Source: JBAOHV01 sp964450685 (GTDB lineage Bacteria; Actinomycetota; Acidimicrobiia; Acidimicrobiales; Microtrichaceae). Taken from it: a DNA stretch of 64,000 nucleotides. Of the stretch, positions 58,718 to 64,000 are shown piece by piece; position 1 is the first letter of the stretch; every line of letters starts with the position of its first letter. The notes below the pieces were generated by a model. The model searched no databases and had not been told where the DNA came from. It was given only the letters and a program-made list of their open reading frames with translations. The stretch covers positions 69,150-133,149 of the forward strand of contig CAYVDN010000001.1 of the NCBI GenBank assembly GCA_964450685.1, given 5' to 3'. The position numbers and the translations under genes were made by a program.

Positions 58718-60315
58718 GTCTCGGTGGACCCGGCGAGCCCACCGCCTCGGAGCTGAGCGTCCTGATCGCACGGCTTTCGGGTATCGCGTCCGAGATGGGC
58801 GCGGTGCTCCGCCGCGGCGCCTTCAGCCCGAACATCAAGGAGCGCGCCGACTGCTCCGCAGCCGTGTTCGACCCTCGGGGGCGCCTCCTGGCTCAGGCGG
58901 AGCACATCCCGGTGCATCTGGGATCGATGCCGGCATCGGTGGCTGCGGTAATCGACACGCTGGGCGAGCTCGAACCCGGAGAGCAGGCGATCGTGAACGA
59001 TCCGTTCTCCGGTGGCACCCACCTGAACGACATCACGATCGTCGCGCCGTGCTGGAACGGCGGCCGCCTCATCGGCTGGGTCGCGAACCGGGCGCACCAC
59101 GCGGATGTGGGTGGCTCGGCGCCTGGTTCGCTGCCGGCGGACGCGACCGACGTTCACCAGGAGGGCCTCCGCATCTCGCCGATGCACTTCACCCCAGAGG
59201 TGCGCCGCATGCTGCTCGACAACTCGCGTACGTCCACGGAGCGCGCCGGCGACATAGACGCACAGGTCGGCGCGAACACGATCGGTGTCGGTCGCTTGTC
59301 CGAACTCGCCGGCTCCACCTCGACCGGCCCGCCGTTCGCTGCTGTCGTCGCCTACGGCGAACGTCGCGCACGCGCTGCCATCGCAGCACTGACCGACGGT
59401 GCGTGGTCGGCCGATGACCAGCTCGACTCCACCGGCTCCGCGTCTGATCAGCAGTCGCCCGCGATCCTGCGCTGCGAGATCCGGGTCGCCGGTGATGAGA
59501 TCGAGGTGGACCTGCGCGGCAGCGACCATCAGAGCGATGGGAACACCAATGCTGTCCGGGCGGTCACCGCGTCCGCGGTCGCGTTCGCTCTGCGTTCGGT
59601 CGTCGATCCCACCCTGCCGGCCAACGCAGGCACGATGGCCCCGGTCCAACTACTCACAACGTCCGGAACGATCGTCGACGCGTCGTATCCAGCAGCGGTG
59701 GGTGCCGGCAACGTCGAAGTCAGCCAGCGCGTCGTCGACGTCGTGTGCCGTGCAATCGCCGGAGCGCTGCCGGACAAGGTCGGCGCTGCGTCGCAGGGGA
59801 CAATGAACAACGTGCTCATCGGGGCTCGCGTCGGCACGTGGGTCTACTACGAGACGATCGGTGGTGGTCAGGGCGGCAGGCCACCCCGACCCACAGGGAA
59901 CGGCCGCACCGGAGCTTTGCCGGGTCAGTCGGGAATCCACACCGCGATGACAAATACGAAAAATACCCCGATCGAGGCGCTGGAACGGGCGTTCCCGATG
60001 CGCGTGCTCCGGTACCGGCTACGACGGGGGAGCGGCGGCGCCGGGTGGTCCGCTGGCGGCGAGGGCATCGAGCGTGATCTGCAGATGCTGGAGGACGTGA
60101 CGGTGTCGCTGATCACCGAGCGGCGTGTGAGCCAGCCGTGGGGTCTCGCTGGGGGCGAGCCGGGAGCGGTGGGGGAGAACTGGCTGCTGCCGGGCGGCGA
60201 CGAGTCGCGGGCAGAGCGCCTACCGGACAAGTGCACGATTCAGTTGAAGGCTGGCGACGTCGTGCGGATGCTGACGCCCGGCGGCGGTGGATGGGGTCCT
60301 GCCGTGGAGAGCTGA
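58714..60315 (+). CDS. hyuB: Hydantoinase/oxoprolinase B-type subunit
   Basis: A 533-residue partner of HyuA. Motifs are RGAFSPNIKERADCSAAVFD, HIPVHLGSMP, GEQAIVNDPFSGGTHLNDITIV and NRAHHADVGGSAPGSLP, with His and Asp residues expected at the metal site, and YETIGGGQGG. It is translationally coupled to hyuA. The substrate, hydantoin, oxoproline or another imide, is not evident. No D-hydantoinase or carbamoylase follows. Confidence 0.93.
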   Translation: MSLGGPGEPTASELSVLIARLSGIASEMGAVLRRGAFSPNIKERADCSAAVFDPRGRLLAQAEHIPVHLGSMPASVAAVIDTLGELEPGEQAIVNDPFSGGTHLNDITIVAPCWNGGRLIGWVANRAHHADVGGSAPGSLPADATDVHQEGLRISPMHFTPEVRRMLLDNSRTSTERAGDIDAQVGANTIGVGRLSELAGSTSTGPPFAAVVAYGERRARAAIAALTDGAWSADDQLDSTGSASDQQSPAILRCEIRVAGDEIEVDLRGSDHQSDGNTNAVRAVTASAVAFALRSVVDPTLPANAGTMAPVQLLTTSGTIVDASYPAAVGAGNVEVSQRVVDVVCRAIAGALPDKVGAASQGTMNNVLIGARVGTWVYYETIGGGQGGRPPRPTGNGRTGALPGQSGIHTAMTNTKNTPIEALERAFPMRVLRYRLRRGSGGAGWSAGGEGIERDLQMLEDVTVSLITERRVSQPWGLAGGEPGAVGENWLLPGGDESRAERLPDKCTIQLKAGDVVRMLTPGGGGWGPAVES

Positions 60316-61081
60316 CGTGGGAAAGCGGGTCCACCTGAGGTGCGCTGTCGGTCGACCCCTCGCGTCGCACGAGCTCAGCTCCCGACCTTTGGCCCCGGGT
60401 CGAGGTCGGCCCGTCATCGCACGGCCTGTCGTGCGAGCAGCAGGATGAAGACGAGCCAGGTCACGAGAAAGAGAACCCGCCCAGGCTGACAGCGTCGCCG
60501 AGGAGGACGTCGACGAGCTCGAGGACGACGATCTTGGAGCCAGGCAGGAGGATCAGGAGCGCCGTGGCGCTGACGTCGTCCCGTCCATACGAGTCGTACT
60601 CGGCTGGGCAGGGCTAGCTGGCAGGCAGGGTCGGCGACTCATGCGAGAGTCTGGACGTTGACCAAGTCGCTTCGGTGACTCGCCGATCGACATGGCTACC
60701 CCAGTTGGTGGGAGTCGCCTTGTGTCGCGGTCCCACGGTCGGCATGACAGCAGGACAGCAGGACAGGCACTGACGGTGGTATCCACGCGTCCGCGGATGT
60801 GCAGGCACCACGGTCCGTGGCGGAAGGCCGGGCGCTCCAGAATGTCCCAGTTCATTCGTAGGCTCGGTCGAGCGGAGCTCGACAGCCTGCTTCGCCAATG
60901 CGCTCTGGAGAGAACTCAAGGCCGGAGGCAACCCGCTTCCGTATAGAACTCGGTTCTCCAACAAAGGCAGTCCCACAGATGTGACTATCCGTGCCCGCGG
61001 GCCCGCTGCGATTCCTGGTCGGTCGCTGGGATTTGTCGCTGGCCCAGAGGCTGGTCGTCACCCGAAGCAGGGACATGCGAA
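60316..61081. other. Long gene-poor interval
   Basis: About 770 bp after hyuB with no intact gene that I can support. It holds the membrane-protein remnant on the minus strand (listed separately). Several small overlapping frames lack starts, codon bias or family similarity. Probably decayed accessory DNA at the edge of the gap-broken HNH gene. Confidence 0.5.
60414..60600 (-). pseudogene. Remnant of a small membrane protein (frameshifted)
   Basis: On the minus strand one frame gives ATALLILLPGSKIVVLELVD then a Gly-rich segment, and an overlapping frame continues with FLVTWLVFILLLARQAVR and a stop at 60414. Joined across a one-base shift near 60460 they read as a hydrophobic protein end. The start is lost. 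No family identified; a chance hydrophobic frame is possible. Confidence 0.4.
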
Positions 61082-61720
61082 GTGTCATCCACGAACAGGG
61101 ACGTTCGGATCGAAGTTCTCGCGGTAGGCCGAGCCTGGACGACCTCCCAATACCGCCTGGTCCACCTGCTCGTCACACTCGACCGCTCCGGGGACTGGGC
61201 GCTCGACGGAGCTCGCACCTGCGCCCACTGGGTGGCATCGGCGCTCGACATCGAAGTCTCGACAGCCCGTGAATGGCTGCGCATCGGGCGTTCGTTGGAG
61301 AAGCTCCCTGCTGTCGACGAGGCGTTCCGCGAGGGCAGGATCTCGTTCAGCAAGGTTCGGCAGCTGACGAGGGTCGCCAACGCGGACAACGAGGCCGACC
61401 TGCTGGCGATAGCCGAGCGGACAACGGCGGGCAGGCTCGGGTCGGAGTTGGCACGGTGGTTGGCCGGCCATGAGGAGCCGGACGAGACGGATCGCCGCCA
61501 GCGGGCCGCAAGGGGGCTCACCTGGCGGACCGAGCCTGACGGCATGGTCCATGGGTCCATACGGCTCGCACCGGGATCAGCCGCAGTGGTCATGGCCGCC
61601 ATCGATGCCTGGGTCATGCGAAATGGTGTCAGCGGCTCGATGGCAACCGCGGAGGGTGGTGTGGGCGCGGCCGCGGGCGCCTGCCCACCCCCACCAGGTG
61701 GGGAGTGGTGCGCGGTATAA
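61082..61720 (+). pseudogene. DUF222-HNH protein, N-terminal fragment before an assembly gap
   Basis: A 212-codon open frame with a DUF222-type start: WTTSQYRLVHLLVTLDRSGDW, ALDIEVSTAREWLRIGRSLEKL and ISFSKVRQLTRVA. It ends in low-complexity Gly/Pro sequence and a stop next to the run of Ns. The natural gene probably continues into the HNH part at 61826, in the same frame, so the stop is likely an assembly error rather than real loss. Confidence 0.75.
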
Positions 61721-61747
61721 AAGCACCGAGCCCACGGTCGGGGGGTA

Positions 61748-61818
61748 NNNNNNNNNNCGGGGGCGCCCTGCCCCGGGGGGGGGGGGGGGGGGCCCCCGCC
61801 CGCCCCCCCCCCCCCCCC
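61748..61818. other. Assembly gap with G and C homopolymer runs
   Basis: Ten Ns at 61748-61757 are followed by an 18-base G run (61775-61792) and a 16-base C run (61803-61818) with more G/C homopolymer between. This is typical of a failed join or sequencing artefact. Sequence within about 60 bp should not be trusted. Confidence 0.9.
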
Positions 61819-61825
61819 ACCACGA

Positions 61826-62254
61826 GTGGCGAAGTGGTCCTCGATCTCACAGCAGCGAGCCGACGGACTGGTGGAACTCATCGAGGGCGGTGGCACGACG
61901 ATCGAGACCGAGGTCGTAATCCACGTCAGGGGCGACGGCTGCACGCTGGACGACGGCACTCCGATCAGCGGGTCGGTCGTCGAACGAATCGCTACGAAGT
62001 CGTTCCTCAGAGCGTTGATCCATGATGCCGACCGCCGTCCGATCAACGCCTCAGGGCGACAGCGGCACCCTACGCAGCGTCAGAAGCGAGTTGTGCACGA
62101 GCGGGACGCCGGCTGTGTGGACTGCGGAGCCTCGTCGATGCTCGAACTGGATCACGACCCGGAGTTCGCCGTGTCAGGTCACACCGTGGTGGATGAGCTG
62201 TTCGAACGGTGCTGGACCTGCCACCGCGCCCGTCACGCGGCCACCGAGCGGTAG
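61826..62254 (+). pseudogene. DUF222-HNH protein, C-terminal fragment after the gap
   Basis: About 142 codons with DUF222 tail sequence (QQRADGLVELIEGGGTTIET) and an HNH module: CVDCGASSMLELDHDPEFAV followed by CWTCHRARHA, with the zinc Cys and the catalytic Asp-His. It is the natural 3' half of the fragment at 61082. The joined gene would have about 390 codons, similar in kind to that at 24758 but with a different HNH subtype (DHD type). Confidence 0.75.
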
Positions 62255-62300
62255 CACGCAATCACGGAGCAGATGGAACTGCGCCAGCGACGACGGGTGA

Positions 62301-62798
62301 CTACTCCACCGTGACGGTGCCGACCATACCGGCCTCTTTGTGACCAGCGACTGTGCAGTACCACTCATACGTACCGGGCTCGACACCCGCGGTGTCAAAG
62401 GTGCCGGTCTCGCCGGGAGCGATCCTGTCGGACACGACGTCCTCGATCGCCAGGTCGTGCTCGACCGCACCCTCGTTGGACAGGTCCAACACCGCGCCGT
62501 TTGCGATCGTGGCGTCGGCCGGGTCGATGAAGAAGTCGCCGAGGGTGACGGCCTTCACTGTCGGTCCTCCGCTGGTGGCAGCGGCCTCGGTGTCGCTTCC
62601 GCCCCCGCCGTTCTCGGCCACAGTTACTGCCCTTGCAGCCAGGCCGACCGCGAAGACGGCTGCCGCGATAGCGAACATCCCGAATATGAACCCACAGACT
62701 GCGAGCGTCTCGAAGGTGGTGCCCTTCCTCGTGGGAGCCGCCGCTGCCGGCTCGGCGGACGTGTCGTCAGTTTCGACGTTTTCCTGGTCGATAGCCAT
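62301..62798 (-). CDS. Membrane-anchored plastocyanin-like cupredoxin
   Basis: A 165-residue protein with a cytosolic tail, a TM helix (about residues 31-57) and an exterior cupredoxin domain (about 80-165). The type 1 copper ligands are His114, Cys148, His153 and Met158 in the pattern EWYCTVAGHKEAGM. It is a likely electron donor for the copper oxidoreductase just upstream, 11 bp away on the same strand. The ATG at 62798 follows a purine-rich AGGGAGAAGGA element. Confidence 0.9.
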   Translation of the reverse strand: MAIDQENVETDDTSAEPAAAAPTRKGTTFETLAVCGFIFGMFAIAAAVFAVGLAARAVTVAENGGGGSDTEAAATSGGPTVKAVTLGDFFIDPADATIANGAVLDLSNEGAVEHDLAIEDVVSDRIAPGETGTFDTAGVEPGTYEWYCTVAGHKEAGMVGTVTVE

Positions 62799-62809
62799 GT
62801 CCTTCTCCC

Positions 62810-63925
62810 TCAGTGGCCCGCTGAAGCTGCGGCTGTGTCGACTTCGCCTGCCTGGAACACGCCGAGTGCGCCGATGGACGCCGTGGCGAACTTGTGCGTG
62901 ACGAACGGGTAGAGCCCCGCAACATCGAAGCTGAACTCGACGAAGCCGCCCTGCGCCGGTTGCAGGTCGAGTGCCTGGGAGCCGCCGCCTGTGCCGGGAC
63001 GCAGCCGGTAGGCCCCTTCCTTGTATGCCGTGTCGAAGATCGTGCCGATCACGTGGAACGACGAGTTCTCCGACGGGCCGGCATCGAGCACCCACGCTCG
63101 TATCCGCTGGTTCGGCTCGACCCGGATCGGTCGGTGCTGGTACTGGTTCACGTAGCCGTTGAACACGACAGCATCCCACGCCGAGTTCTGCATCTTGGAG
63201 AGGTCCCCGACGGCGCCCTCGGCGCCCGTGTAGAACTCCGACTGCACGAAGGCGAACTCGTGGTCGACGGGAGCGAGATCGGGCGGGTCGATGATGATCG
63301 CGCCGTACATGCCGGCGCCGATGTGGTGTAGCACCGGGGGAGTACCGCAGTGGTACATGTAGATCCCGGCGTGTTTCGCCTCGAAGTTGTACTCCAGGCT
63401 CTCGCCCGGCTGAATGGAACGCATCTCGTCGTTCCAGGCAACTTTCGACGCGTGGAAGTCGATCGAGTGGGCGATCGAACCTTCGTTCACCAAGGTGAAG
63501 TTGAACTGGTCGCCGATCTTCCCGCGGTAGAAGGGGCCGGGCACCATGTCGTCGAACGTCCAGAGGGTCTGGCTGACACCAGGGGCGATGTCTCCCTCGA
63601 CCTCGGTGGCACGGATGGTGATGTTGTGCACCGTCTCGGAGGACGCGGGCGGCAGGATCGGGTCACGGGCGACGAAGTCATCGCTCGGGGCGGCGGCGAA
63701 GTCGATCTCGGCGCCGGTGCCCGATGTTGAGCTGCTGGAGCTGGAGGATGATCCGCCGTGGCTGGATCCGCTGCTGCTGGTCGAGCTTTCGGGCCAGGCA
63801 GCCGCAGCAGCTACTCCAACGACGGTCGCCGCTCCGATCCCGCCGACGGTGGCGCCGACCACCGCTCGTCGGCTGACGATGGACTGGCCACCGTCTCGGG
63901 GGTCCTGTGCTTCCTGATCGGACAC
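62810..63925 (-). CDS. Tat-exported two-domain copper oxidase, NirK-like
   Basis: A 371-residue protein with a twin-arginine start (SIVSRRAVVGATVGG), a Ser-rich linker (about residues 47-70) and two cupredoxin domains. Type 1 copper ligands are His153, Cys193, His201, Met206; type 2 ligands are His158, His192 and His344. The Asp of the catalytic pair is kept (Asp156). The catalytic His of nitrite reductases, in the GGH motif, is Ile296 here (FHVIGTIFD). So nitrite reductase activity is uncertain. It is upstream of the membrane cupredoxin in one unit. The GTG start has GGAGGTAGG before it. Confidence 0.85.
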   Translation of the reverse strand: MSDQEAQDPRDGGQSIVSRRAVVGATVGGIGAATVVGVAAAAAWPESSTSSSGSSHGGSSSSSSSSTSGTGAEIDFAAAPSDDFVARDPILPPASSETVHNITIRATEVEGDIAPGVSQTLWTFDDMVPGPFYRGKIGDQFNFTLVNEGSIAHSIDFHASKVAWNDEMRSIQPGESLEYNFEAKHAGIYMYHCGTPPVLHHIGAGMYGAIIIDPPDLAPVDHEFAFVQSEFYTGAEGAVGDLSKMQNSAWDAVVFNGYVNQYQHRPIRVEPNQRIRAWVLDAGPSENSSFHVIGTIFDTAYKEGAYRLRPGTGGGSQALDLQPAQGGFVEFSFDVAGLYPFVTHKFATASIGALGVFQAGEVDTAAASAGH

Positions 63926-64000
63926 GTCCTACCTCCAGGTTGGTCCGGTGGAGAGTGACCTCAGCATCATCCGGCGAGATCAGATCCCGATAGGGCAAAA

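Noticed and set aside
61775..61818. Long G and C runs as a natural G-quadruplex or structured element
   Set aside because: They sit next to an N gap and look like assembly artefact; not interpretable.

Overview
The window is about 66% G+C and reads as a chromosomal segment of a free-living high-GC Gram-positive bacterium, most likely an actinobacterium of the Acidimicrobiia type. Supporting features are an F420-type LLM oxidoreductase, a resuscitation-promoting factor, homodimeric AceE, BioB with a neighbouring Cys-rich BsaP-like protein, a CmtR-type metal sensor and two DUF222/HNH genes. At least thirteen genes have a TAnnnT -10 box 6-8 nt before the start codon, which fits leaderless transcription. 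The class assignment is inference. The sequence is a draft scaffold: 10 Ns flanked by G and C homopolymers break a gene at about 61.75 kb.

Layout. 0-12 kb: a Lys/Ala-tailed protein, a tyrosine phosphatase, lacZ-galM for lactose or galactoside use, a CoA-transferase, a PAS-GGDEF-EAL protein, an MscS channel and a PH-domain membrane protein. 12-20.7 kb: valS, an SDR, a membrane GAF-GGDEF protein with a lost signature, cysS, an XRE membrane regulator and an acyl-CoA dehydrogenase. 20.6-24.8 kb: an accessory patch between two about 232-bp imperfect direct copies of the acyl-CoA dehydrogenase 3' end plus its terminator. It holds a small membrane protein, a HAD pseudogene, a methyltransferase, a membrane protein and a DUF433/DUF5615 toxin-antitoxin pair. 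A DUF222-HNH gene follows.

26-33 kb: oxidative and gas-related genes, namely a double ABM-fold protein, an acyl-CoA-dehydrogenase-like/hydrolase pair, a group III truncated haemoglobin convergent with a Cys-rich SufR-like repressor, NTF2-like and CMD proteins, and a CtaG-Sco copper/oxidase assembly pair. 33-42 kb: a DksA-type protein divergent from a three-domain RecA/KaiC-like-XRE-cupin regulator, a phosphopantetheinyl transferase, cmtR-CDF metal efflux, TetR-nitronate monooxygenase, two coupled unknowns, a lipoprotein hydrolase and a J-protein.

42-51 kb: rpf, an MFS transporter, an ABC-2 exporter, an LLM oxidoreductase, small unknowns, an alpha/beta hydrolase lacking its nucleophile, and an HhH-GPD protein. 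51-60 kb: bsaP-bioB, aceE, an RNase HI fused to a SLOG-like domain, a J-protein and hyuA-hyuB. 60-64 kb: a decayed membrane-protein remnant, the gap-broken DUF222-HNH gene, then a membrane cupredoxin beside a Tat-exported NirK-like copper protein in which the usual catalytic His is replaced by Ile.

The least ordinary items are the duplicated acyl-CoA dehydrogenase tail around the accessory patch, the RecA-like-XRE-cupin regulator with a perfect palindrome at its start, the RNase HI-SLOG fusion, the NirK-like protein with its cupredoxin, and the haemoglobin/SufR-like pair. No CRISPR array, rRNA, tRNA, integrase or transposase was recognised.
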